Of a DNA stretch of 60,246 nucleotides, positions 52,570 to 60,246 are shown one piece after another. Origin of the DNA: Pseudomonadota bacterium (GTDB taxonomy: Bacteria; Pseudomonadota; Alphaproteobacteria; Rhizobiales; Rhizobiaceae); NCBI GenBank assembly GCA_023399465.1, contig JAEWPB010000180.1, positions 1 to 60,246 on the forward strand. Direction: 5' to 3'. The notes below the pieces were generated by a model, which was not told the origin of the DNA, did no database searches, and was given only the letters and a program-made list of their open reading frames with translations. Every line of letters begins with the position of its first letter. Within the stretch, counting starts at the first letter, position 1. Made by a program: the position numbers and the translations under genes.

Positions 52570-53384
52570 CTAGCATTGCCGCAAGTGCCCGCATTCACCC
52601 GATGGCGTACGTCGAGGACGGCGCCACGATCGGTGAGAATGTGATTGTCGGGCCATTCTGCCATGTCGGGCCCAAGGTCACGCTTGGCGATAACGTTCAG
52701 TTGCTGACCCATGTCGTGGTTACCGGCCGGACGACGATCGGCAAGGGAACGAAGATTTTCCCGATGGCGGTCATTGGCGGCGATCCGCAGAGCGTGCACC
52801 ATGGCGGCGAGGAAACCACACTGGTCGTCGGCGAAAACTGCACCTTCCGCGAAGGCGTTACGATCAATACCGGTACCAAGGATGCAGGCGGCACCACGAT
52901 CGTCGGCAATAATAACCTGTTCCTCGCGAATTCGCACGTGGCGCATGACTGCCGTATCGGCAACAACGTCATCATGTCGAACAACGTCATGCTCGCCGGG
53001 CATGTGACGGTCGAGGACCGGGTGATTCTCGGTGGCGGCTGCGCCGTTCACCAGTTTACCCGCATCGGCCGGCAGGCCTTCATCGGCGGACTGTCGGCGG
53101 TCAGCTATGACGTCATCCCGTATGGCATGCTGAACGGAAATCCGGGGATTCTCGGCGGCCTGAACGTCGTCGGCATGACCCGCGCCGGCATCGATCGCTC
53201 GGTCATCCATGTCGTTCGCCGCGCCTTCAAGCGCATCTTCGATGGCACGGGATCGGCGCGGGCGAATGCCGCTGCAATTCGCGATGAATTCGCCGACTGC
53301 AAGGAAGTGATGGAAATCCTTGATTTCATCGCGGCCGAGAGCGACCGCGCCCTGTCCTCGCCGAACCGGGGGCAGAAAGGCTGA
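52566..53384 (+). CDS. lpxA: UDP-N-acetylglucosamine acyltransferase
   Basis: A 272-residue trimeric enzyme, first step of lipid A synthesis. Hexapeptide repeats run from residue 10 to ~190 (IHPMAYVEDGATIGENVIVG), with the catalytic His in NSHVAHDCRIG. The C-terminal helical domain (ARAFKRIF-type, VVRRAFKRIFDGTGSARANA) fits LpxA. It overlaps the fabZ stop (ATGA) and is followed by lpxI after 5 bp. Confidence 0.96.
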   Translation: MTSIAASARIHPMAYVEDGATIGENVIVGPFCHVGPKVTLGDNVQLLTHVVVTGRTTIGKGTKIFPMAVIGGDPQSVHHGGEETTLVVGENCTFREGVTINTGTKDAGGTTIVGNNNLFLANSHVAHDCRIGNNVIMSNNVMLAGHVTVEDRVILGGGCAVHQFTRIGRQAFIGGLSAVSYDVIPYGMLNGNPGILGGLNVVGMTRAGIDRSVIHVVRRAFKRIFDGTGSARANAAAIRDEFADCKEVMEILDFIAAESDRALSSPNRGQKG

Positions 53385-53389
53385 GCTCT

Positions 53390-54268
53390 GTGGCTGCAGG
53401 AAGCCGAACGGAAAAGGGCCGCCTGGCGATCATCGCCGGAAGCGGCCTTTTGCCATTCTACATTGCCGAGGCGGCGCGCCGCGCGGGTGAAAACCCGTTT
53501 ATCGCCGCCCTGAAGAACGAATCCGCTCAGGACTGGCACGGCTATGACCATGCGACGGTCGGCATCGGCGATTTTTCTGCCCTGGCGGCCGCTTTCCGGG
53601 AACATGGCGTCAGCCGGGTGGTTCTTTCCGGCGCGGTCGCCCGGCGGCCAGAGTGGCGCGACGTGCGCCCGACCTTCCGCTCCCTGGTGAAAATGCCGTC
53701 GGTCATTCGAACATTGCTCTCCGGGGGCGACGACACCGTTCTGCGCATGGTGATCCAGTTGCTCGAGGCCAATGGCTGGCAGGTACTGGGCGCACACGAC
53801 ATCGCTCCGGATCTTCTGGCGAGCGTTGGGCCGATCGGCAAAAACCGGCCGAACGATCACGATCTCCGCGATATCAAGCAGGCCGCGAACGCCGCGGACA
53901 TGCTCGGCGTTCTCGACGTCGGGCAAGGCGCTGTCAGCGTCGGCGGACGGATCGTGGCGCTCGAAGGCGTGGAAGGTACCGACCAGATGCTGGAGCGGGT
54001 GGCGGAGCTTCGCGCTCAGGGGCGTATTTCGGCGCGCCGACGCGGCGTCCTGGTCAAGATCTGCAAGACGCAACAGGAGATGCGCGCCGATTTGCCGTCC
54101 ATCGGCGTTTCCACGGTCGAGAATGCCGCGAAGGCGGGGCTGGCCGGCATCGCCATCGAAGCGGGCAGGGCGCTCGTCCTCCAACGCGATGAAGTGATGG
54201 CAGCGGCCGATGCGGCCGGGCTGTTCGTCTGCGGTATCGACCGCGGTCTTCCCGGAGGTGTGATGTGA
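53390..54268 (+). CDS. lpxI: UDP-2,3-diacylglucosamine pyrophosphatase LpxI
   Basis: A 292-residue protein (DUF1009) that hydrolyses UDP-diacylglucosamine to lipid X, replacing LpxH in alphaproteobacteria. It begins at GTG and shows LAIIAGSGLLPFYIAEAARR, LSGAVARRPEWRDVRP and the GTDQMLERVAELR segment. The conserved Asp of LpxI catalysis falls in the C-terminal half. It overlaps the lpxB start by 4 bp (GTGA). No LpxH was seen in the window. Confidence 0.93.
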   Translation: MAAGSRTEKGRLAIIAGSGLLPFYIAEAARRAGENPFIAALKNESAQDWHGYDHATVGIGDFSALAAAFREHGVSRVVLSGAVARRPEWRDVRPTFRSLVKMPSVIRTLLSGGDDTVLRMVIQLLEANGWQVLGAHDIAPDLLASVGPIGKNRPNDHDLRDIKQAANAADMLGVLDVGQGAVSVGGRIVALEGVEGTDQMLERVAELRAQGRISARRRGVLVKICKTQQEMRADLPSIGVSTVENAAKAGLAGIAIEAGRALVLQRDEVMAAADAAGLFVCGIDRGLPGGVM

Positions 54269-55431
54269 CATTGAAAATCGCCGTCATTGCCGGGGAAGTG
54301 TCGGGGGATTTGCTCGGTGCGGACCTCATCGCCGCGCTGAAGCGGCAGTATGGCGGGCCGGTCGAGCTCCTCGGGGTCGGCGGCGAAGGACTTGAAGCGG
54401 AAGGCCTCGTGTCTCTGTTCGACTATTCCGAGCTGTCGATCATGGGTTTCACCCAGGTGATAGCACGGTTGCCGAAGCTGATCCGGCGCATTCGCGAGAC
54501 GGCGCAGGCGATCATCGATGCCAGGCCGGACCTACTGCTTATCATCGACAGCCCCGATTTTACCCATCGTGTTGCAAAGCGGGTCCGTGCGGCGTTGCCG
54601 GATCTGCCCGTCGTCAACTATGTCTGCCCGAGCGTCTGGGCGTGGAAGGAATACCGCGCCCGCGACATGCTCGCCTATGTCGACCATGTGCTTGCCGTCC
54701 TGCCGTTCGAGCCGGATGTGATGAAGCGGCTTGGCGGGCCGCAGACGACCTTCGTCGGCCACAGGCTGGCCGCTGACCCGGCATTGCTGGACACCCGCCG
54801 GCGGCGCGCCGAACGCCTGGCCGACCCTGTGCCATCGCAACAGCGGACGATCCTGCTTTTGCCGGGATCGCGTTCAGCCGAGGTGACCAGGCTGTTGCCG
54901 ATCTATGGCGAGACCGTGCAGGAGCTTGTTTCCCGCAACGGTCCGATGACCTTCCTTCTGCCGACCGTGCCCCGTCAGGAAGCGCGCGTGCGGGCGCTGA
55001 CATCCGGGTGGAAGATTAAGCCCGAGATCGTCACCGGCAATGACGGGAAATGGGACGCGTTCGCGCGCGCCGACGCTGCGGTTGCCGCTTCCGGCACGGT
55101 CATACTCGAACTGGCGCTGGCGGGCATTCCCGTCGTCTCGACCTACAAGACCGACTGGCTGATCACCATGCTCAGCAAGCGGATCAAGGTGTGGACTGCG
55201 GCCTTGCCGAACCTCATCGCCGACTATGTCGTCGTTCCCGAGTATATCAACGAGGTGGTGCGGGCCGGCAGCCTGACGCGCTGGATCGAGCGCCTGTCGA
55301 GCGATTCTCTGCAGCGGCGGGCTATGCTCGAGGGATTCAATACGGTTCGCCAAAGACTCGAGACGGAGAAACCGTCGGGTGAACTCGGCGCGGCAATCGT
55401 TCTCGATGTGTTGAAACAGCGCCGTTCCTGA
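54265..55431 (+). CDS. lpxB: Lipid-A-disaccharide synthase
   Basis: A 388-residue glycosyltransferase (GT19) that joins lipid X and UDP-diacylglucosamine. Landmarks are IAVIAGEVSGDLLGADLIAA at the start, IDSPDFTHRVAKRVRA, YVCPSVWAWKEYRARDMLAY and LLLPGSRSAEVTRLLPIYGE. It is a peripheral inner-membrane enzyme. It starts at GTG inside the lpxI stop. It ends the lipid A block; a bidirectional terminator separates it from gltA. Confidence 0.96.
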   Translation: MTLKIAVIAGEVSGDLLGADLIAALKRQYGGPVELLGVGGEGLEAEGLVSLFDYSELSIMGFTQVIARLPKLIRRIRETAQAIIDARPDLLLIIDSPDFTHRVAKRVRAALPDLPVVNYVCPSVWAWKEYRARDMLAYVDHVLAVLPFEPDVMKRLGGPQTTFVGHRLAADPALLDTRRRRAERLADPVPSQQRTILLLPGSRSAEVTRLLPIYGETVQELVSRNGPMTFLLPTVPRQEARVRALTSGWKIKPEIVTGNDGKWDAFARADAAVAASGTVILELALAGIPVVSTYKTDWLITMLSKRIKVWTAALPNLIADYVVVPEYINEVVRAGSLTRWIERLSSDSLQRRAMLEGFNTVRQRLETEKPSGELGAAIVLDVLKQRRS

Positions 55432-55520
55432 GCCCCATCCTGGTTCTCTGCATTTAGGTAGCGCGGTGCTGGACGCCGTTCCAAAGCCTAACCGAAGCCG
55501 GCTTCTATCCGAACATAAAA

Positions 55521-55548
55521 AAACCCGGGTCGCGATGCGCCCGGGTTT
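55521..55548. terminator. Bidirectional terminator between lpxB and gltA
   Basis: AAACCCGGG and CCCGGGTTT form a 9-bp stem with a 10-base loop, with A-runs before and T-runs after. It lies between the convergent lpxB and gltA genes and serves both. Confidence 0.85.
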
Positions 55549-55570
55549 TTGTTTTGGCTGTTGGCGCCGA

Positions 55571-56860
55571 TCAGCGCTTGGAGACCGGAACGTAGTCGCG
55601 CTGCGCTGCGCCAGTGTAGAGCTGGCGCGGACGGCCGATGCGCTGCTGCGGGTCTTCGATCATCTCGTTCCACTGGGCGATCCAGCCGACGGTGCGGGCG
55701 AGCGCGAAGAGAACGGTGAACATGGTGGTGGGGAAGCCGAGCGCCTTCAGGGTGATGCCCGAGTAGAAGTCGACGTTCGGGTAGAGCTTCTTTTCCTTGA
55801 AGTAAGGATCGTTGAGCGCGATCTTCTCGAGCTCGAGCGCGACCTGCATCAGCGGGTCATCGCCATGGCCGGTGGCTTCCAGAACCTCGTACATGGTCTT
55901 CTGCATGATGCGGGCACGCGGGTCGTAGTTCTTGTAGACGCGGTGACCGAAGCCCATCAGACGGAACGGGTCGTTCTTGTCCTTGGCGCGGGCGATGAAT
56001 TCCGGAATGCGGTCGACCGTGCCGATTTCCTGCAGCATGTTGAGTGCGGCTTCGTTGGCGCCGCCATGAGCCGGGCCCCAGAGGCAGGCAATGCCGGCAG
56101 CGATGCAGGCGAACGGATTGGCGCCGGAAGAGCCGGCGAGGCGCACGGTCGAGGTTGACGCGTTCTGCTCGTGGTCGGCATGCAGGATGAAGATGCGATC
56201 CATGGCGCGCGCCAGGACCGGATTGACCTTGTACTCCTCGCAAGGAACGGCGAAGCACATGCGCAGGAAGTTCGATGCGTAATCGAGGTCATTCTGCGGA
56301 TAAACGAAGGGCTGGCCGACATGGTATTTGTAGGCCATGGCCGCGATCGTCGGCATCTTGGCGATCATACGCAGAGAAGCGACCATGCGCTGGTGCGGAT
56401 CGGTGATGTCGGTCGAGTCGTGGTAGAAGGCCGAGAGGGCGCCGACGGTGCCAACCATGACCGCCATCGGGTGGGCGTCGCGGCGGAAGCCGGTGAAGAA
56501 GCGGCTCATCTGCTCGTGCACCATGGTGTGGTGCGTGACGCGGTAGTCGAAATCCTTCTTCTGCGCAGCAGTCGGCAGTTCGCCGTAGAGCAGCAGGTAG
56601 CAGGTTTCGAGGAAGTCGCCCTGTTCGGCAAGCTGCTCGATCGGATAGCCGCGGTGCAGGAGCACACCTTCGTCGCCATCGATGTAGGTGATCTTCGACT
56701 CACAGGACGCCGTCGACGTGAAGCCCGGATCATAGGTGAACGAACCGGTGTTCTTGTAGAGGGTACCGATGTCGATGACGCTCGGTCCGATCGTTCCCTG
56801 CTTCACCGGCAGGTCTACCGTCTTGTCCCCGAGTGTCAGAGCCGCGCTTTTCTCGCTCAT
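55571..56860 (-). CDS. gltA: Citrate synthase
   Basis: A 429-residue type II citrate synthase that condenses acetyl-CoA and oxaloacetate into the TCA cycle. It has GVLLHRGYPIEQLAEQGDFL (N-terminal region), ILHADHEQNAST with an active-site His, GPAHGGANEAAL and the catalytic MGFGHRVYKNYDPRA. ATG 56860 gives the usual start MSEKSAALTLGDKTV; an in-frame extension to 56950 lacks support. It converges on lpxB. Confidence 0.97.
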   Translation of the reverse strand: MSEKSAALTLGDKTVDLPVKQGTIGPSVIDIGTLYKNTGSFTYDPGFTSTASCESKITYIDGDEGVLLHRGYPIEQLAEQGDFLETCYLLLYGELPTAAQKKDFDYRVTHHTMVHEQMSRFFTGFRRDAHPMAVMVGTVGALSAFYHDSTDITDPHQRMVASLRMIAKMPTIAAMAYKYHVGQPFVYPQNDLDYASNFLRMCFAVPCEEYKVNPVLARAMDRIFILHADHEQNASTSTVRLAGSSGANPFACIAAGIACLWGPAHGGANEAALNMLQEIGTVDRIPEFIARAKDKNDPFRLMGFGHRVYKNYDPRARIMQKTMYEVLEATGHGDDPLMQVALELEKIALNDPYFKEKKLYPNVDFYSGITLKALGFPTTMFTVLFALARTVGWIAQWNEMIEDPQQRIGRPRQLYTGAAQRDYVPVSKR

Positions 56861-57152
56861 GCTTATTCTCCGAAGTGGCATAGGACGCCACAAAGGCGCC
56901 ACAGGTTTTAGCATCTCGATCTTGCTATATGATCCCGGCCCCAAAGCCAAGCTATCCTAAGGGCAAATTGTGCGTTGCAAAGGCAGATTCGCGCGCTGCA
57001 GCATTTGCTCAAATCGAGAAGAAGACCAACAACTTCCGCTATTTGACACTGAAATGAGGCGTTTTCGGACGAGGGGACGCGCATACGGTTGAAAAACCCC
57101 ATCTGCGGTTGCATTATCGGGTGGAAATAAGGTTTTTCATAGGCATTCCGCC

Positions 57153-59630
57153 ATGTCGTCTGCGCCCGTTAGGGATATTCCGTCAGGGGCGGATGCGGCA
57201 ATCGCTGCATCGCCGCCGGCCACTCGTTTGCCTGTTCCTCGGCTCCCTGCTTCCATGCCCGTCGGGAGAACGCCTGCGCATGTCCGTGTGCGCCTGGCAG
57301 CGGTTGCGATTCCGCGCAGGATCATCACCAATCTGGCAGTCGAGGAGCGCCATGGGCGGGCGTTTCTCGGCGTTCCGGTGGCGATTGGCGCCGGCGCTGC
57401 GACATGGTTCTGCCTGGCGCGCGATCCGTCGCTCCATGCGCTGCTTGCCTGCCTTTTCCTGGCGAGCGCCATGGCCTTCGTCTGTCGCTATCGAAGCGGT
57501 GTGCTTCGCTACGGATCGGCAGCCGCGGCACTTTTCGTCGCGGGCATGCTGGTGGCCGAGTTCGAGGCCTGGAGAAAGGCGACGATCCTGCTCGACAGCG
57601 CCGTAACCACGCGGATATCGGGCTCGGTCGAGCGCCGGGAGGTGGATGGCAATGGCAATTGGCGCTACGTCGTGCGGCTGGTCTCGACCACGGATCCGCA
57701 ATTGCGCCGTCCGCCGGAACGCGTGTCGCTGCTCGCCCGCAACCGGCACCAGCCGCTCGAAATCGGGGCGGGGATCGAGGGGCTTGCTCATCTTGCCCCG
57801 CCTTCCGGACCTGCGCTCAAAGGTTTGACCGACTTCGCCTTTGCCTCCTATTTCGACGGGATCGGCGCGGTCGGCTACTTCTACGGAGCGCCGCGGGCGG
57901 CGTCACTTGATGGTGACATTGTGGGCGGCGTAGGCCTGGCGAGCTGGATCGATGCCCTCGGCCGTGGCATCTTCGCCCTGCGCAACGCCATCGGCGACCG
58001 TATCCGTGCGACGCTTCCCGGCGATACCGGTGCCTTCGCGGCGGCTATCGTGACCGACGAGCGGCGCGCGATTTCGAAGGAGGCCACGGCCGCACTCAGG
58101 CTTTCCGGGCTTGCCCACATCGTCGCTATATCCGGCCTCAACATGGCGTTGGCGGCCGGGATCTTCTTCGTCGGGATGCGATCGGCCTTCAGTCTTTCTC
58201 CGGCCTTTGCACAGGCCTATCCGATCAAGAAGTTCGCGGCCTTCGGGGCGCTTCTGACGGTGACAGCCTATTTTCTGATTTCCGGCTTCGCGGTCTCTGC
58301 CGAGCGGGCCTTTCTGATGATGGTGATCATGCTGGCGGCGGTCTTCGTCGACCGCCCGTCGATCAGCCTCAGGAACGTGGCGCTGGCGGCGATCGTGATG
58401 GTGCTGATCGCGCCTTCGGAAATCCTCGGCCCGAGCTTCCAGATGTCCTTTGCCGCGACCCTTGCGCTGGTGGCGGGTTATGCGCTGTGGCAGGAGCGTC
58501 CGTTGCGCGAGCATCCGCTTGCGACCATTGCCGGCGGGAGTGCCGTGATCATGGTCTGGCGCTTCATCGCCGGTGTCTTCACCACATCGGTGCTCGGCGG
58601 GCTTTCGACCGCGATGTTCACGGTCGACCACTTTCATCACCTGACCACCTATGGCCTGGCCGCCAATCTCGCGGCAATGCCGGTGATTTCGTTCATCGTC
58701 ATGCCCTTCGCGCTGGTCTCGATGCTGCTGATGCCCTTCGGGCTCGACTGGCTGGCCTTGCCTGTGATGGGGCTGGGGATCGATTTCGTGCTGTGGATCG
58801 CCCATGGGGTCGCGGGATGGGGCGGGGAGGTTGCGATCGGACGGCTTCATCCACTGTTCCTGCCGATTGCGGTTACCGGTTTCCTGTTGTTGACTCTGCT
58901 CAGGACGCGAATTCGCCTCGTAGGTGTTGCCGTGGGGGCGGGCGCCATCCTGCTCGTCGCCGTGGACCAGCCCTACCAGCAGCCGGATCTGATCGTTTCC
59001 GAAGATGGTCGTCTCGTGGCGCTGGTGAGTGAGAACAGCGTATCGTCGAACCGCCGCCGTCCGCCGGACTTCATCTTCTCGCAATGGCAAAGGGCCTTGC
59101 GCCTCGGCGACCACCGTGCACCGGAGATGCTGTCGCCGCCGGTCCGCAGGAAAAGCGATGGAGCAGGAAACCGGCAGGGTCTGTCGCCGGCCGAGGCAGA
59201 AGCGGTGCTTGCGACGATGCTCCACACCATCGACCGCGGTGAGGAGGGCCGCTTCCACTGCAGCGGCAACGCCTGGTGCCTCGCTACGGCCCGCAATGGC
59301 CTGGTGATCGTGACAGTCGAGGATCTGGCGTTTCTCGGCGTTGCCTGCGATGCCGCCGATCTCGTGATTGCTGCACGGAGGCCGCGCTTCGAACCCTGCC
59401 GCTCGGGCGCACGGCTACTGACGCCGGCAATCCTGCGTCAGACCGGCGCCCTCGAAATCGCGCTCGGCGAGCAGGGAACACTGAGCCTGCTGGCGAATGC
59501 GGGCGGCGACGCCGACCGGCCCTGGACCCGCCATCGTTTCTATGACTGGAAAACTGCGTCCTTCGAACGCCGCCCGCTAGAGGAGATTGCGGCAGCGCTC
59601 GAGGGGCGTGTCAGTGGTAGCGGCGAATGA
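57153..59630 (+). CDS. comEC: ComEC/Rec2 family membrane protein
   Basis: An 825-residue polytopic membrane protein of the DNA-uptake channel family. An N-terminal DUF4131 (OB-like) region (about residues 90-270) precedes the Competence domain with ten or so helices, starting SGLAHIVAISGLNMALAAGI. The C-terminal ~200 residues lack an obvious metallo-beta-lactamase HxHxDH motif, so only the channel and OB parts are evident. Rhizobia are not known for natural competence, so its use is uncertain. The start is ambiguous, as other in-frame starts exist near residue 35. It ends 20 bp inside the convergent lexA gene. Confidence 0.87.
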   Translation: MSSAPVRDIPSGADAAIAASPPATRLPVPRLPASMPVGRTPAHVRVRLAAVAIPRRIITNLAVEERHGRAFLGVPVAIGAGAATWFCLARDPSLHALLACLFLASAMAFVCRYRSGVLRYGSAAAALFVAGMLVAEFEAWRKATILLDSAVTTRISGSVERREVDGNGNWRYVVRLVSTTDPQLRRPPERVSLLARNRHQPLEIGAGIEGLAHLAPPSGPALKGLTDFAFASYFDGIGAVGYFYGAPRAASLDGDIVGGVGLASWIDALGRGIFALRNAIGDRIRATLPGDTGAFAAAIVTDERRAISKEATAALRLSGLAHIVAISGLNMALAAGIFFVGMRSAFSLSPAFAQAYPIKKFAAFGALLTVTAYFLISGFAVSAERAFLMMVIMLAAVFVDRPSISLRNVALAAIVMVLIAPSEILGPSFQMSFAATLALVAGYALWQERPLREHPLATIAGGSAVIMVWRFIAGVFTTSVLGGLSTAMFTVDHFHHLTTYGLAANLAAMPVISFIVMPFALVSMLLMPFGLDWLALPVMGLGIDFVLWIAHGVAGWGGEVAIGRLHPLFLPIAVTGFLLLTLLRTRIRLVGVAVGAGAILLVAVDQPYQQPDLIVSEDGRLVALVSENSVSSNRRRPPDFIFSQWQRALRLGDHRAPEMLSPPVRRKSDGAGNRQGLSPAEAEAVLATMLHTIDRGEEGRFHCSGNAWCLATARNGLVIVTVEDLAFLGVACDAADLVIAARRPRFEPCRSGARLLTPAILRQTGALEIALGEQGTLSLLANAGGDADRPWTRHRFYDWKTASFERRPLEEIAAALEGRVSGSGE

Positions 59631-60246
59631 GACCGACCAGCTTGCCCTGCACCTTCACGCGGTCGGCGGAAAAGATCCGCGTCTCGTAGGCCGGATTGGC
59701 GGCTTCGAGAGCAATGGATGCGCCCTTGCGGCGAAAGCGCTTCAGGGTCGCTTCTTCGTCATCGACCAGGGCGACGACGATTTCACCCGGATTGGCATGG
59801 GTGACGTTGCGGATGACGACGGTATCGCCATCGAGGATGCCGGCGTCGATCATCGAATCGCCCTTGACCTCGAGCGCGTAGTGTTCGCCGGCGCCGAGCA
59901 TCTCGGCCGGGACGACGACGTCGTGGGTGTTGTTCTGGATCGCCGAAATTGGCACGCCAGCAGCAATCCGTCCCATGACCGGCACCGAGACGGCGCTCCC
60001 GGTGTCGCTTTGCGGGGCACGCGGTGCGGGTTGCGGCGGGGCGGGGGCCGGCTGCGGTTTGCCGAGGCTGCCTTCGATCACGCTCGGAGAAAAGCCGCGG
60101 CGCGGCTGCATGCTCGGCGAATAGGCCTCAGGCAGCTTGATAACCTCAAGGGCACGTGCGCGGTTCGGCAGACGTCGGATAAAGCCGCGTTCCTCGAGTG
60201 CGGTGATCAGCCGGTGAATGCCCGACTTGGACGCAAGATCGAGCGC
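59611..60246 (-). CDS. lexA: LexA repressor (5' end outside the window)
   Basis: The last 211 residues of the SOS repressor are present. They begin in the winged helix (SKSGIHRLITALEERGFIRR, then NRARALEV), which reads GTTC-N7-GTTC operators in alphaproteobacteria. The protease part follows: the self-cleavage site Ala-Gly in GRIAAGVPIS, the nucleophile Ser in GDSMIDAG and the Lys in ATLKRF. The linker (~60 residues with a PQPAPAPPQPAP stretch) is long, as usual in rhizobia. This is the regulator that should control the two LexA boxes inside the transposon. Confidence 0.95.
   Translation of the reverse strand, partial: ALDLASKSGIHRLITALEERGFIRRLPNRARALEVIKLPEAYSPSMQPRRGFSPSVIEGSLGKPQPAPAPPQPAPRAPQSDTGSAVSVPVMGRIAAGVPISAIQNNTHDVVVPAEMLGAGEHYALEVKGDSMIDAGILDGDTVVIRNVTHANPGEIVVALVDDEEATLKRFRRKGASIALEAANPAYETRIFSADRVKVQGKLVGLIRRYH

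Overview
The window reads as a chromosomal segment of a Rhizobiaceae-type alphaproteobacterium (Rhizobium, Agrobacterium, Ensifer, Shinella or similar; the genus is not resolved here). The basis is high GC, the general amino-acid transporter aapJQMP, an EipB-type periplasmic protein, the block rpsB-tsf-pyrH-frr-uppS-cdsA-rseP-bamA-lpxD-fabZ-lpxA-lpxI-lpxB-gltA, and a LexA repressor gene. No CRISPR array or tyrosine/serine integrase was seen.

Region 1 (1-4919) is core DNA: the tail of a DUF883 protein, a secreted sulfatase, a PRC-barrel protein, an L,D-transpeptidase, a respiratory complex I accessory subunit and tRNA-Arg(TCT).

Region 2 (4924-20828) is a complete Tn7-like transposon of about 15.9 kb. 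It has 22-bp terminal inverted repeats and a 5-bp target duplication, ATTCT, whose first base is the last A of the tRNA CCA. It carries a TnsA-like nuclease, a DDE transposase (TnsB), an AAA ATPase (TnsC) and a long TniQ/TnsD. Left-hand cargo is a DUF3644 gene followed by a three-gene ABC-3C (DUF2326) operon that looks like antiphage defence. Where Tn7 would carry tnsE, there is instead a PPP-type phosphatase and an operon of a second TnsA-like protein, whose catalytic Lys appears to be lost, with a soluble FtsH-like AAA+/M41 metalloprotease. That operon's promoter contains a perfect alphaproteobacterial LexA box (GTTC-N7-GTTC). A second such box lies between the divergent unknown gene and the tns operon. 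The DNA-damage-linked TnsA2/FtsH module is the most unusual feature of the window.

Region 3 (20834-42000) is core DNA again: an EamA transporter, two small envelope proteins, the aap operon, a cystathionine beta-lyase, an FAD monooxygenase, a zf-CHCC protein, an alpha/beta hydrolase, an enoyl-CoA hydratase, cysE, DUF3126, a phasin, clpS-clpA, azlC-azlD, a HIT protein, a COG3146 acyltransferase-like protein, a glycerophosphodiesterase with a RidA protein, and an EipB homologue.

Region 4 (42000-60246) is the translation/envelope cluster. It makes ribosomal protein S2, EF-Ts, UMP kinase and ribosome recycling factor, then undecaprenyl-PP and CDP-diacylglycerol synthases, the site-2 protease, BamA and the lipid A pathway up to LpxB. 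It ends with citrate synthase, ComEC and the 5'-truncated lexA. Many junctions overlap (ATGA or GTGA), indicating translational coupling.
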